Positions 24,826-38,035 are shown, counted from the first letter of the stretch. The stretch: 64,000 bases of DNA from Spirodela intermedia (GCA_902729315.2 LR746266.1:4164759-4228758), one strand, 5' to 3'. Numbers and translations: made by a program. The notes: generated by a model not told the origin, from the sequence alone.

Positions 24826-26877
24826 ATGGTTTCCAATTGCAAAAATACTATTGCCGATGATGTGTCATGTCAAGTGAATTTCAGTAGCCAGCTGGCTTCA
24901 TCTGTGAAAACGCCTCCATTCCAGGCTATCCCTGAGAAACGAAATATCTCAGGTTGTCCACTGAGGGTTTTTTTTTTTTGGTGCTGCTCGAGCATTTTGT
25001 ATTTTCAGGTGGCTGACTCATTTTATGTAAAACGTAGATGAGGAAATTGAAGCATTCAGCCAATCTCATGGTGAAGATAGGCCTGCGGTTGACTCCATTT
25101 CTGAATTATCAGTTGCTGCAGAGCAGAGTCTTGTGAGCAGAATGACCCAGTGTCATTATGAGAATGATCCTGGGAGGAGTTGCAGTTTGAAATGTATGAG
25201 CATTAACACTTATGAAGATGTCATTGAGTTGGAACATATGAAGCGGTCTCGCACTGGAGATGATCTACACCAACATCCATTTAAGCGAGCAAGGCAATTA
25301 GATAACTCTGATCGGGATGTTTCTTTTGAACTTCCTATTATCAAAGCTGCTCATGTGGAACCACTCATATCAGGTAAAGAGCTTCAAAGTGTCTTACGGA
25401 TTACTTTGGCTTCTTTCTAAAATTCCATGAATAGTCAAAAGGAAGAAAACATCTCATTCTCAATACTGTTATTGGACTTTCAGTTGCTGCCTGCAATAAA
25501 TCGACAAATGATGGAGATGCTTTCCGTGAGGAACCCTCCGTGGATGGCTCTGGCAGTACTTCCAGTTTGTCTTGGGTTTCATGCAACACTAGTGAAGAAG
25601 AGTGCAGGCCACACTTACCATTGCAGATGATTTCATCTCCCCATTTTGTTGAGAAAAAGGACCAAACGAGTGGTTATACTCAGCCAGACGGTGTTTATAT
25701 ATCTATTCTTGATTATTATCCTAGAAAACCAGTTGCTCTGGGACCCAATCACCAAGCAGATATTCCAGCTTGGAGACCACGACCTGTCAAGGGACTGCCT
25801 GATGGATCAGATCTCGGTGTTTCCTTCCATCATCTGACCGATGAAGATGGCAGTGAAAAGTTAATGGGCACATGCATCATCCCAATGCCTGATGATGCTG
25901 CCGCTTCCCTAGAAGATTCCAAGGTATCTGTCGGTGCATCTGGTTGTAGCTGCCCTGATGAAGGTTCAGTCTGTTGTGTGAGTAGGCATATTATGGAAGC
26001 AAGAGAGATCCTGAAGGAAAATCTTGGGTCGGCCAAGTTCATCGAGCTGGGTTTTCCTGACATGGGGGAGTACGTGACTTCAAAGTGGACTGAAGAGGAG
26101 GAACAGATATTCCACGAAGTTGTCTCTGAAAATCCTGCCTCTTTGGGCAAGAATTTCTGGGATCATCTTCCCCGGTTCCTGCCTTCCAAATCCACCAAGG
26201 ACTTGGTTAGCTACTACTTCAATGTCTTCATTCTCCGGAAAAGAGCTGAACAGAACAGGTCGGATCCTCTGCACATTGACAGCGACAATGACGAATGGCA
26301 GGATGGCGATGGCAGTGAGTTTGCTGCAGAGGATTATGAAAGTGATTCCGTCATGAAGATGCCCGATGATGACCATCATGGGGTCTATGACGACGACAGC
26401 CATGAAGAAGATGACTTCCATGAGGACGACGACGACGACGATGGAGATGCCTGCGACGATCTTATTGCGGCCGAGGACCGCCGGCAAGACCTGGATGATT
26501 TCTTGGCGAAGGGGCACATCCAACCCATATCGTGCTACTCTTCTCTGATGCATCTCGAAAGCATTACTGAGGATCACATCATCCAAGACGACTCCTGCAC
26601 ATCCTTTGAGGGGCATCACGCCGGCACCCCCGCCGCCGCCGACGGCCTGCCGGCGGTGGGATTCAGCCGGGTGGGAAAAGACCAAAGCCGAAGCGCTCTC
26701 AATGGCATGGTCGATCATGGGTATCTCGTGAGCCCCGACACCAAGCCGTGGGACTTGAGCTACTTCCCTGGGCAGGAGAAGAATGTCGACTTCTTGCCGA
26801 CATGTCATGTGATTGAGGAGGTCTTTGGGAAGGGATCTTGGGCCAATGAATCCAACGACGGGCAAGGAATCAGCTGA
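24826..26877 (+). CDS. ELM2 and SANT/Myb-like domain protein
   Basis: Three coding exons, 24826-24952, 25038-25373 and 25484-26877, join in matching phase to 618 residues. The ELM2-like segment begins around residue 240 (GPNHQADIPAWRPR) and includes EKLMGTCIIPMP. A SANT domain follows at about 350-410 (KWTEEEEQIFHEVV ... FWDHLPRFLPSKS ... YYFNVFILRKR). A strongly acidic Asp/Glu/His tract lies near residues 455-480, and the C terminus contains CHVIEEVFGKGSW. The order resembles Arabidopsis ELM2-domain proteins such as At1g26580. ELM2-SANT modules usually recruit histone deacetylases, so a nuclear chromatin role is inferred. The last exon shifts from AT-rich to GC-rich along its length. The start ATG is the first in frame after a TTGCAG acceptor. 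Confidence 0.85.
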
Positions 26878-27488
26878 CGCCAGGCTCGTTTCACAGGGCT
26901 CCCTGGTAGTATTCTCCTGATCCCTGACCAGAAAGATTGGGCAACGCAAGAAGTTTCCCCCCCCCCCTTGTACATGCAAGAAAAGCCTCCCAGCGCCATT
27001 GTAAATGAGAGCATGATGGGTCTGGTCTGTCTGCTTCCTTGCGGGTTTTGAGGTCTCGCTCTCATAAAAGGGTTATTATTATAGATCCAACAGTCATCGT
27101 CTCCCGGGGCCTCTTCCTGGCAGTCAACTCTTCTTCCCCTGGAGCGTCCCCTGGAGAGAGAACAGAACAGAGCCTCCTCCTCCTGCTTCGTGGGGAGAGG
27201 GTTTTATAAAATGGGTGTACATCGATGTGATTGTCCGAAGGAAGGTTTCTTTCTGTATATATCAAAACCATGTCTGGTTCTGCGCTCTTTTGCCGGCCGC
27301 CGGTTCCGTGAACTGCGATGGAGGTTCTGGGCGTTACTTATCTGCGACGGCTTTGGAAACTGACGGAGGGTGGCGACCTATCGAGAGGGCTCAACGATCG
27401 ATGTACCGGAGCTAGCTCTGTCTCAACGGCATGACCTGCCCTCGGATGACGTCACGCATTGCGATGTTTCCGACGCTGAAAATCCGCC

Positions 27489-27530
<42 letters not shown>

Positions 27531-27927
27531 ACCACTACCCCTGTCGAAACACTCTCTCTCTCTCTACTTCTTAATCTCTTTCTAGATAGATACCAACGTG
27601 GGTAGTTCAGATTTCTTACCCACGGGACGGACGCGTAGAGGAAGAAGAGATACGTTCGTTATTACGAGGAATTCGCCCAGTCACGCCAAGTAGCTCAGAG
27701 AGAGAGAGAGAGAGAGAGGGATTGGGGGAAGACGAAGACCTCAATCTCACCCCTCACGGCGCCGGGGACGACTCCGATTGAGGGAGCACGCAGTGGCCAC
27801 ATTCCTTTCATTTTTATTTCATTGGGAAGGTCCACGGACTAACTAGTGCATGGGACAATACAGGAAGAAATACACTGCTGGGCCTGGAGAAGCAATGAAA
27901 AATATAACCAAACCCCAATGGCCTCTC

Positions 27928-27958
<31 letters not shown>

Positions 27959-28149
27959 TACACGTAGTAGAAGTACACAGTCAACCAAATGTGCACACAC
28001 CCGGACCAAATCGCCCTACGACTACTATCTACTACGTGGAAAAAAAACATGGAGTAGAGAGCGACCTCCGGCCTTATTTGGTGCGGAAGAAAACAAACGA
28101 TGGAAGAGGGAGGGGGGGGAGTTGACCAGATTGGTGGGTGCCACCGATT
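26878..28149. repeat. convergent intergenic region with GA/CT microsatellites
   Basis: Lies between the 3' ends of the ELM2 gene (+) and phosphorylase (-). It has (GA)n at 27496-27528 and 27696-27718 and (CT)n at 27922-27958, with a C-run near 26957. Open frames crossing it (27846-28220) are low-complexity and not credible. The phosphorylase 3' UTR probably occupies the right-hand end. Confidence 0.7.
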
Positions 28150-31100
28150 TCAAGGAAGCGGAGCCGGCTCGATGTTCCAGATTTCCTTGGCGTACTCATG
28201 GATCGTCCGGTCGCTGCTGAACTTGTAGGAGCCCGCCGTGTTCAGTATGGACATCCGCGTCCATTTCTGGCGTCGAGAGAGAGAGGGAGAGAAAGAAGGC
28301 CGTGTCAGAAAAATCGTCGCGTAACGAAGAGAAGGGAGAGAGTAAATGGCTAACTCGCCTTCTGGTCGCGGTAGGCTTCGTCAACTTCGGCTTGGGACTC
28401 GATGTAGCTGGGGAAGTCCTTGCCGACGAGGAAGTAGTCCGCGCGGCCGAAGCCCTCGTTCCCTTCCAAGGACCCGATCAGGTCGCTGTAATTGTAGCTC
28501 CCGAACACCCCGCTTCGGACGTATTTCTTCACCTCCTCGAACCGTGGGTCCGGCACAAACTGCATCACACACAGTAGAGAGAGAGAGAGAGATTAGACCG
28601 GTCAAGAGGGCCGTGTTTGTTGTTCATCACTGAGTGGGTGGGATGGGGGTTACCTTCCCTTCCGCTCTCTCTTTCCTCAGGCCTGAGATCTCCTCGGCCC
28701 GAGCGCCGAAGAGGAAGAAGTTATCTTCTCCCACCTCTTCTCTGATCTCCACATTGGCTCCGTCGAGGGTGCCGATCAGGACGCAGCCGTTCATTGAGAA
28801 TTTCATGTTGCTGGTTCCGCTGGCCTCCATCCCAGCAGTGCTGAGAGAGAAAGAGAGAGGGAGAGAGAGAGAGAGATCAGTGCATTGACTCGGGAATCCA
28901 AAAAGGAAAAATAATCCCATCTGACGGCGAGTATAAGTATACCTAATGTGCTGGGATAGTTCACTGGCGGGAATGAGCAGCTCAGCGACGCTGACATTGT
29001 AGTCAGGAACGAAGATGACCTGAAGATGCATGCCCGATTCAATTGAAAAGCTCGTGCAGTTGACCCGAATAAGCAATTTAGCAGGTCAACGCGGATCATA
29101 AGAAATATTCGTCCAACAAGTCCGAGACGCACCTTGAGGAGATCTCCAATCTCGGGGTCATTGTTCACGGTGGCAGCCACATCGGTAATGAACTTCACTA
29201 TCCTCTTCGCCTGGACGTATGTGGCGAACGCCTTGCCTCCGAAGATACACACCCGAGGGACGAACTTCGCTTTTCTTTCTTCGGCTGACATCTCCTTCAT
29301 TTTCTTGTAGCGGTAGACGATTCCCAGGATGTTCAGCAGCTGGCGCTTGTACTCGTGGATGCGCTTCACCTGAGAGCCCGTTTCCTAGTTCAGATCTTGA
29401 AGAAGCCAGAGAAGAAAAGATTATCGTGTTCTACCTGCACGTCGAACATTGCGTCTGGGCTGACAACGTATCCTGTTCTTTCCTTGATCAGAGAGACGAC
29501 CTTCAGCTTGTTGCTCAGCTTGGCGGCCCTCCATTCGGCTTGGAGATCTTCATTGTCGGCAAACTGCGGACACCACGCAGGCAATGTCAGGCTAGCAGAT
29601 TTAGGGTGGTAGGAAGAAATGGAAAGAGCAACGCGTAATTTTTTGAAATGATTCCAGATTTAGGCGTGTTCTTTGACTTCAGACCGCATAGATAAGCTTT
29701 GTATTCAAAAGACTTCATAGGAAAAGATGGATCACCTTTCTAAGCTCTCCCAGTTTCTCGGTGTCTAGAATCCAGTCATCTGTGCCAAGCCACTTGGTTA
29801 TAATCTCACTCAAGTCAGGGTTGCAGAAGCTTAGCCACCGTCTTGGAGTCACGCCATTGGTCTTGTTCTGAAACTTTTCAGGCCACATCTAGAAACAGCA
29901 AAGAAGCCAAAAAAAAAGAAAAAGAAAGAAAGAGTGAGTGTAATAGAACTCAAGACATGTGGATGATAGAACTATGAATTTAAGGCATCGGATAAGACGT
30001 GGAGGCACCAAAAAAATTCTGAAAATAAACGTGAGTGTAGTCTAGGCCCCAGGAATTGTCACCTTGTAAAAGTCGTTAAACACCTCGTCTTTCACGATCT
30101 CACTATGAATTGCCGCAACACCATTGACTGCGTGACCAGCAGCAACACAAAGGTTTGCCATCCGGACCATTTTCGGGAGTGTAGATTTTGGTTCCTTTTT
30201 TTCTGGTTTTTCATCACTAGATTCTTCGTCAGTAGATTCTTCGTCAGTAGATTCTTCATCAGTAGATTCCTGATCTTCGGACTCAACTTCCTCGCTCTTA
30301 GGCACATCAGCAACCAACACTTTCTTTTTTGATTTAGCTTTCTTGGGTTTAACAAACAATTGTGCGACAGAAGGAGAGAAATCAAGGTTCTCAAGAATTC
30401 TCATCTCTTTCAATTTTTTCTGCAGCAGATCAAGATCTGCGGTTCCATACTCGGAAATAATGGTCTGAATTAGCTGTTTAGATATAAATAATTCCAAGTT
30501 AGAATAGCCAATAAAATTTAGTGTTAAAAAAAATCCTTTATAATTTCCCACAAAGAGACTACCTCTTCATCAATACTTTCTATGATTTCAACATGCCGAG
30601 GAAGAAGCTTCTGCATAAGATCGAGACTCCATTTCTCAAGAGCCTCGGGGAGAACTGTGTGGTTGGTGTATGCCACGGTTCTGGGGTCAAAGTCATTTGA
30701 TAAATAAAAAATGAGCACCATTTGACCAGGGTCGAAGCAAAAATCACCAGCTTTTTGTTAATGTTATGATAATTACCACAGAAAAAGCTTTCGAGTCAAT
30801 GGAAAGAGAAGAACATCATTTCGACTAAAACGTAGAAGACGCTCAGCATAAAGACGTAAACATGTTTATTAGCCACGATAATTATACAAGATAATGTTTT
30901 TTTTTTAAAACCTACTGCCCATTTAATAAGTCTGATACTAAAGTTATAGCGTACTTGGAATTGACTGATGCATCATATGTTTTCATAATGCCGATAAAAA
31001 AAAACAATGTTCCTCAAAACTGTAAAACAAGTATAGATCCTACCTGGACTGTCTTTACTAGATTCAACATTGCGATGTTCAAACTCAAACATCTATATTT

Positions 31101-34100
31101 CAGCATGCAGGAAAAATGCTTCGTATTTTAATTACCAACAAGATCACATCGGTACATATGGTACACTTGATGAATCATACATGATGTATGATACCCCAAC
31201 CATGTATAAAATATTTCATCAAATTAAAAAATTGGTTTATGATATTTCCATCCACAAGTCAACGAAGTTTCTCTGAGGTAAAAACAGGCTGATGGTTAAT
31301 AAAAGGTTTGAACTGGCAAATATGCTGGACTTGGTAAATAACGAAAATCTTCACAGGGTATCCTATCCTGTCAATGAATGGATGCCACTTTGAAAGGGGT
31401 TCAGGAAATATTGGTGGAATCGCATGTTTGACACGGCAAGCTACCCCTATTCGTTGATATCATATTCAGATCAAAAAGTAAAAGTTTCCAAAAGCCACAC
31501 CTTCTGGCATATTAACTCGTTTGTAGGATACAGTTACAAAATCAACATTTTCCATTTAACTAAAGGATCCTCAAAAAAGTTATGCTGATATGTGGCAGCA
31601 TGAGAAAGCTACTTGAGTGTATCAATTAAATTTTAGCGTGAAAAAGAGAATAAAATTTTCCCCTTGATTCTTCAAGTAATAAAACTTTAAAGGGAGATAT
31701 TACTAAAGTTCTAATGTTGAAACTTACTTCTTAGTAATATTCCAGGCCTCTTTCCAGCTCAGACCTTTGACGTCCATCAATATCCTCAAAAGCTCCGGAA
31801 TGCACAAAGTTGGGTGGGTATCGTTCATCTGCACTGCAACTTTCTTCGGGAATTCTTCCCAATTCAAAGATTTTCCCGACCTCCTCTCGAAACGCGCAAT
31901 AATGTCTTGAAGAGAAGCAGAGCACAGAGTATATTGTTGCTTCAAACGAAGAGTCTTTCCCTCCAATGATTCATCTCCGGGATAAAGGATGTAGCAAATC
32001 TATCAAAACCAAAGTTTTTTAAGGATTGGCAGAAAACAAGGAAATAACACAAAAGTCTATCAAACAAGCACAAAAAAACTTGAATGAAACGTATCAACAT
32101 ACCGCCCTACAGGATCCACGTGGGAACGCTTTTTCTATAAAGAGAAATTAATGAAATAATAAACACTAAAATAGTGTATCCATTTTTAAAAAAAAATGAA
32201 TATTCTCTGATGAAATAAAATAGGACCTGAAATTCAGAAAAAAAACACATCAAAATTAAGTTTACAAGAACTCATCCACAGGATTCCTTCATCCCACAGA
32301 ACCTCTAAGGATGTACATGTATTTCCATGTCGAAAATCAGGCCTCACATCAGAATGCATTTTCTATATTGTAATCATAAAAACCAAGGTTTACAGAGAAA
32401 GAAGAGTTCAACAAGAAAAACAACCATTCTCAATCGTATTTTATATTGCAAGAATGCAAACCTTTTCAGCATTTGCATGGGCCTCGTTTGCTTTTGCATG
32501 GTGTCCAGAATTGAAGGATTGTAAATCAAAATCTTGGGATGACACTTTTGTTGACCACAGACGAAGATTAATTGTGGTCTTGGTTTTATACCCAGGTATC
32601 GGAACATCATACGCAACAGCTTTTATGTTCTCCCCGCCAATCCAGTGTTTCGCCCCATCAGAACCGACAACCACTTTTCCATAAAATTTCACTGGGTAGG
32701 AGACATCATGTCTAACGATTTCCCACGGGTTTCCCATCTGCAGTAGAAATATCAGTATAATGCATCAATCATTCAACAACTGATCAACTTGAATCAGATG
32801 ACAAAATGGACCAACAGTCCAAGAAAAATTGTCAGTGAGTCAAACCGAAGCATCGGAAAGATGCACAAATAGATTCAATCATTGCAATAACAAACACACA
32901 TGAGATCACCGATAAAAGAATATCCTTAAATGAAACATGACAGATGTCGGGAGAATTTAACCTCAAGCCAACTTTCTGCAACTTCCTCCTGACCATCTTT
33001 GGTTATATGCTGCTGGAATAAGCCATACTTGTATCTGAGGCCGTAACCCCACGCAGGATAGTTTAATGTTGCAAGAGAATCCAGAAAACAGGAGGCGAGA
33101 CGACCGAGACCACCGTTTCCGAGAGCAGCATCTGGTTCCTGTTTGTCAAGACAGTGTACATCCTTCAGTATTTTTATATAAATATGAATGAGTCGAAGAT
33201 GCCACTTGATTATGCAGAAACATATTTTGTGATTCATGAATACCACATTGGCAGAAAATTACCGGTTCTAATCTTTTCATGTTATACGAGCTGTGCTAGT
33301 CTCGTTGAACTGAGAAAAGTGGCCTACCTGCTTTACCACGTCCTCAAGGCTATGACCAAGTTTTTTCAAAGCCTCTGCATATGCACCGGTCAGCTCTAAA
33401 TTACCAACTGCATTTGATAGTGCTCTACCCTGTGCCAGAACAAGAAAATCAAGTTACATTTCCAGTGACAGAATCTAAAGAGCATCCATTCATAACCAAT
33501 AAGTTTAAAATAAAAATATAAACTAACAAGAACGTTGACAATGTTTTAGACATCATAATAACAAAAGGATATTGAGGAGTGACCTGCAGGAATTCCATGG
33601 AGAGGTAGTATGCTTGTTTCACGTTGGTTTTTTCGTAATAGTCATTGGTCGCATTCCAATTTATGATAAGTGCATCACGGACACTTTCAGCTGTAGCGAC
33701 ATAAGCCTTGGGGAGTCCAAAACATTCCGGAGAGAATGAGGGTGTAAACTCTGCGTGGTATTTGATGCTGGATGCAATGGATGCAGGATCATTCACAGGA
33801 GAGTTTAGAACAAAAGGAATCCCTGCAACACAAATTCGCCGCTGAGGATTTTTCTCTCATCATATAACCACGACCGAAATCGATAACGAACAGACTGACA
33901 CTAACTGAAAAACCAAATTAGTTTAAAGTATATAAACGTAGAGGAAGAAGAATTGAGGATTGTGACCGTGTAATTTATGGGCATTAGGAAATCATTTTTT
34001 TCTTTTCTGGGATATTTTTTTTATCATGACATGAGCCAGTTAAAATCCTTCTGTCACTGTGCTAAAACCGAGCGTGAAGGCTCACAAGCTAAAACTCCAA

Positions 34101-34757
34101 AATGCTCTACGCATCAGAGACGATGCAACCCATTATAGCATATAGTTCTTGAAAATTAGTGGCTAGCATCCAAGTGTACTGTAGCTGCTGGTAAAGCGGA
34201 CGCCTTCTATATGGAAAATTCTCCTGATACACGTAAAGCAAGCTAGGCAGGACAGCCTATTCCGAGAGAAAGCATTCAAAGGGCACCTGTCCTATCTACA
34301 CGTGATTAGAATTAAGTATACAGTAAGCACGGCTTCTTTGGGTGGCTGAATGTATCGTCACCCTATTGCCTACAAGTCCTCAAAAAAATCAAGGAGATCA
34401 CACAAAGAAATCGGACGAAAACCATAACCCGGTCGTGCAGCAGAAACTACCAGCTCAAAAACAGATCAAAAAACCAAATCGATCAATCTACAATCCGAAT
34501 ACGACAGAGAGCAGGAAACGCATGCCTTCGTTGGGTGAGGCTGCATCCTTGGTCTCGCGCTCGCTGGCGACGCTCCTCACGGAGAGCGACCTCGCCGAGC
34601 GCCTCCGACCGCTCCCGATCCCCCCGAGGGCCAGCAACCTGTCCGACCCACCTCCGGGGCGCTCGAATCTGAAACCGCCGACGGATCTAGGGACGGGAAC
34701 GGACACGGAGACCGAGCGCGCCGACGCAGAAGCGAGGTGAGAAGAGGAAGCCGCCAT
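28150..34757 (-). CDS. PHS1: plastidial alpha-1,4-glucan phosphorylase (L-form, PHO1/PHS1)
   Basis: Reversibly transfers glucose between alpha-glucan ends and glucose-1-phosphate in plastids during starch metabolism. Fifteen exons on the minus strand, 5' to 3': 34757-34520, 33822-33584, 33429-33328, 33138-32962, 32737-32462, 31999-31728, 30680-30563, 30473-30063, 29888-29736, 29563-29435, 29369-29133, 29019-28943, 28840-28654, 28559-28359 and 28266-28150. All phases agree, giving 977 residues. The N terminus ([15 protein letters not shown]) is a Ser/Arg-rich transit peptide. Conserved stretches include [39 protein letters not shown] and the pyridoxal-phosphate lysine in [11 protein letters not shown] near residue 823. 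An acidic, Lys-flanked insert of about 60 residues at 514-572 marks the plastidial L isozyme and is absent from cytosolic PHO2. The last intron needs a GC donor (AAG|GCGAGT). Confidence 0.97.
30219..30270 (-). repeat. 15-base tandem repeat encoding ESTDE units in the phosphorylase insert
   Basis: Three near-identical 15-base units (plus-strand AGATTCTTCGTCAGT) followed by partial diverged ones encode repeated ESTDE within exon 8 of the phosphorylase. The acidic L-isozyme insert has therefore grown by in-frame minisatellite expansion. Its Ser, Thr and acidic residues are typical of phosphorylation-prone, protease-sensitive loops described for this isozyme. Confidence 0.85.
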
Positions 34758-35821
34758 GGCCACCGCCCACCACGCGGCAAATGCAGAGCCCGTCGGCAGG
34801 AGGAGGAGCTCTGGAAGCGAGTGGGAGCGGAGTGAGGAACCCGATCTCCCTGCTATCTCATATCTTCCTTCACGCAATTTGTTTTCTAGTTCACGTAGCC
34901 GGGCACTGTAGGAGCGCGGAAATTTAGAATCTCAGATATTTTAGACGTGAGGCACGCAGCGCAGCCGACCGTGGAGTGAGCTTACCGCTACGCAATAAAC
35001 TTCCCCTCGCGGGCCCCCCAGAGGAGGAATCTCTCGTATATTCTACTTATATTAACGGCTGAAATTCCCTGATCAGGAGAGTGACCACATCGGGATCGCC
35101 CTCATCCAACGGGATATTTCCGGACCGGCATCAACCGGCCGTGAAGTACCCGGCTTTTGCACTTTGACACGTGAGAGGATCGGCCAGAGGAAACGGACAA
35201 ACAGGTCTCTCCCCCTCTCTCTGTCCTACATGTTTGACGTGGCTGATTCTCGGCCGTCGAACCTCCTGACCCCGTTTTCTCGGGCCTCAACTCTTACAGC
35301 ACTATGGGCCCTTAATTTGGGCCCCCCAAAACATAAATTCGGCCCAATAAATTCTTGTACGCCACGTGGCCCCCAGGTTTTATTGGATATATTTCTTAAT
35401 TGTCAAGGTTCAGACGGAAGTCGTCTGTCTCACATTCCTTCGTGAGATCCAGCAGGTTAGTCCATTGCTCCCGATTGAAGTATGCCACGTGGAGCGGCAG
35501 GGCGGCTCCCCCACCGTCCCGATCTGCCACGTTGGCACCAACGGTCCTCGCTTCCATCGCAGCCATCCAGAACGCGAGCACCTTCCCCCTCCCGCGTAGA
35601 GCACGTGACGAGAGAAACTGACGGATACGTTCCCCTGTACCGCAGAACTAGAATAGCACAGAGTACCGATAGCATCGCGGCCGATCGTGATACGGAGGGG
35701 CGAGATGAGCGGTAGCGATGTGAGGAGCTCTAATAAGAAAGAGAGGTGAGGCGGATCATTGTTACTGGTTGGGATCCCCAAGGTTGACCTTTTCAACGGA
35801 AACGGCCAGAAGAATTGAAGG
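34758..35821. promoter_or_regulatory. divergent promoter region, phosphorylase (-) / SNAP33 (+)
   Basis: About 1 kb separates the two upstream regions. CCACGTGG G-boxes occur at about 35362-35369 and 35485-35492, with further ACGT cores at 35168, 35527 and 35602. Site II-like TGGGCC/GGCCCA motifs lie at about 35304-35345. The region is GC-rich nearest the phosphorylase start. G-boxes are bZIP/bHLH sites linked to light, sugar and ABA responses; which gene they serve cannot be told from sequence. Confidence 0.5.
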
Positions 35822-35829
35822 TATAAAAA
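35822..35829 (+). promoter_or_regulatory. TATA box of SNAP33-type gene
   Basis: TATAAAAA at 35822 is followed about 30 bases later by a C/T-rich leader without any ATG up to the putative donor at 36112, which fits a real transcription start near 35850. Confidence 0.55.
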
Positions 35830-36111
35830 AGGGGAGAACTTGAAGACCCGCCCGCCCTCCGTCGTCGACCAGCCCCTTTCGCAACACCTTCGCGTGGTCG
35901 TCCGGAGTCCAATTGACGTGATCTCCGCGTGGGCAAGGAAAGGGTCTTCGCCTTCCCTATCTGGTATCCCCCTTCCCCACTTCTCTCCGCCCCTTCTTAT
36001 TCTCCTGCGAGGAGGATCGTTCTTCCTGTTAAACTCGTCCGGGCGCGCCTTCTTGGATTCTGTCCGGGGGTTTCCGTGTCTCTCGAGGTCCCGGCGTTGG
36101 ATCCGTCGCAG

Positions 36112-36685
36112 GTTAGGGAACGGTGTGTGTGTTTCTGTTTTATCGTCTTCTTCGCTCGCTCTCCTTTTTTCGTTCCCGCGGCTGCTCCTTTCCTCTCGTT
36201 TTGCTTCCTTCTATGGATTTCTTCTCTGTGGTGGCTTTTTTGTGTCGCCGATTAGGTGTCCTGTAGGAAAACATATCATGTTCTATCTGCAAATTTTCTA
36301 GGCTCAGCTTTTGTGTTCTAGCAGATGGCGCAGGCTCATGATTCATGCTCTATTGGCGATCTATTTTCTAGATTTACTCTTTTTTTCACAGAATTCTGAG
36401 CAACAACGTCACCTAGGCGGATTTTGATGTTCTTCTACCACCCTTTCAATCCATTTCTTCACCCGAGATATTCATATACTTGAGTTCGGATTTGAATCAT
36501 TTAATTTGGTCAACTTCCCGTTCTTTTCAGTGGGCTTTTATACGATTTTCATCTTCCCATGAAAACTTCTTCGAGCCCCATTTTGGGATGGATTAATGAA
36601 CCCGAGTTCCATGTCGTTGACTTTTATTTTCTATGGTTCCAGTAACAATTAGTCTCAACTCATAATAAACTTATTTTCTTGGCAG
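36112..36685 (+). other. 5'-UTR intron of SNAP33-type gene
   Basis: Donor CGCAG|GTTAGG at 36112 and acceptor TTGGCAG ending at 36685 define a 574-base leader intron. Neither flanking leader segment contains an ATG, which supports this structure. Boundaries are by splice consensus only. Confidence 0.55.
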
Positions 36686-36783
36686 GCATCATTGTTTCTG
36701 GATCATTCTCCTGATTCAGTCCTTGGGTTTGTGTCATATTCTTGGACATCCAGATTTCCTCCTCCTTAGTTACTATCATCAAC

Positions 36784-38035
36784 ATGTCCAGATTTGGATC
36801 GAGGACAGCAGTTCCCAGCTCCAAAGTTTCCACGCGAAGGCCTGTTGCTCCAAATCCATTCGATTCTGATTCCGACTCTGAAGTCACCACTAAGCCCGTG
36901 AAGAATCCTACCCACGAGAAAGTCAACTCAACGGCCAATCGTGCAGATCACGATAGTGAAGACCGGAGAGCATCCTCATCTTCTCATGCACATTCAGGAT
37001 ACTCATCGGCGAGAAACCACTACAAAAACGATTTTCGCGACGATGGAGGGTTCGAGAACCAGAGCGTGCAGGAGCTAGAGAGCTATGCTGCCTACAAGGC
37101 CGATGAGACCACAAAAAGACTCCATGGCTGTGTCAAGATCGCTGAAGATATCAAAGAAGATGCCACGCGAACCCTGGTTATGTTGCACCAGCAAGGGGAA
37201 CAGATCACAAGGACCCATCTGGATGCTGCTAACATAGAGCATGATCTTAGCAGGGTATGAACTTTTTAAGAAAAAAATTAAATCTTTACTGGGTTTTGGG
37301 CAAAATCGGCTGAAGAATTTGTTTTTGTGCTTGTTATTCAGGGTGAGAAGCTTCTGGGAAACCTTGGGGGGCTTTTCTCTAAGACTTGGAAGCCCAAGAA
37401 AGCTCGCCAGATCAAGGGGCCGAAACTCATCAGAGGTAAGTTTATCTGCAGAAACTATGGTTCATTTGACCATATTTCTATATATGGATGTTAATGTGTA
37501 CGATGGGGTCAACTCCTTCAGATGATTCTTTCAAGAAGAAGGGAAGCCACCTGGAGCAGAGAGAGAGGCTGGGGTTATTCTCCAACCCAAAGGAGCGGAC
37601 GAACCCCCGCCATCACAGCTCCGAGACTAGCTCTGCGCTCCAGAAAGTAGAGGTCTGATGCCCGCCGTCGAGCTGGTCACTTCAGAAAGTCAACCCTTCT
37701 GGGTTATCTCCCCCCTTTATTGACTTCTTTCTTGCACCAGGTGGAGAAGGAAAAGCAAGAAGACGCCCTCTCGGATTTGAGCAATATGCTGGGTCAGCTG
37801 AAGGAGATGGCTCTGGACATGGGAACCGAAGTCGAAAGGTCAGCCTCCCCTTCCCAACGGCGGTTTGGGTTGACTTTTTATCGTTCTTTGGGGGGTTCGG
37901 TTTGACCAACGGGCTTTATTATCTCATGTATCCAGGCACAACAAGGCGCTGGACCATCTGGGCGATGACGTGGATGAACTAAACAACAGAGTCAAAGGCG
38001 CCAATGCCCGTGGGCGTCGTCTTCTAGGGAAGTAA
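36784..38035 (+). CDS. SNAP33: SNAP25-like Qbc-SNARE (SNAP33 type)
   Basis: Supplies two SNARE helices to complexes with syntaxins (for example KNOLLE or SYP121) and VAMP proteins in secretion and cytokinesis. Five exons, 36784-37254, 37342-37435, 37522-37652, 37741-37838 and 37936-38035, give 297 residues, close to Arabidopsis SNAP33. The N terminus (MSRFGSRTAVPSSK; NPFDSDSDSE) is the usual disordered region with an NPF motif. The Qb helix covers about 110-165 (ELESYAAYKADETTKRLHGC ... THLDAANIEHDL). A basic linker with WKPKKARQIKGPKL follows, then the Qc helix at about 230-295 (LSDLSNMLGQLKEMALDMG ... VDELNNRVKGANARGRRLLGK). It has no transmembrane segment, as expected of the family. Confidence 0.96.

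Noticed and set aside
26080-26979. 299-codon minus-strand frame opposite the ELM2-SANT gene
   Set aside because: The sense strand carries the recognisable SANT domain; the antisense product is Val/Ile/Gly-rich with no family features.
27846-28220. Plus-strand frame of 124 codons across a CT microsatellite
   Set aside because: Low-complexity Ser/Leu repeats; overlaps the antisense of the last phosphorylase exon.
35410-35796. Overlapping frames on both strands in the SNAP33 promoter region
   Set aside because: No domain or start context, and they overlap G-boxes and the upstream region of a well-supported gene.
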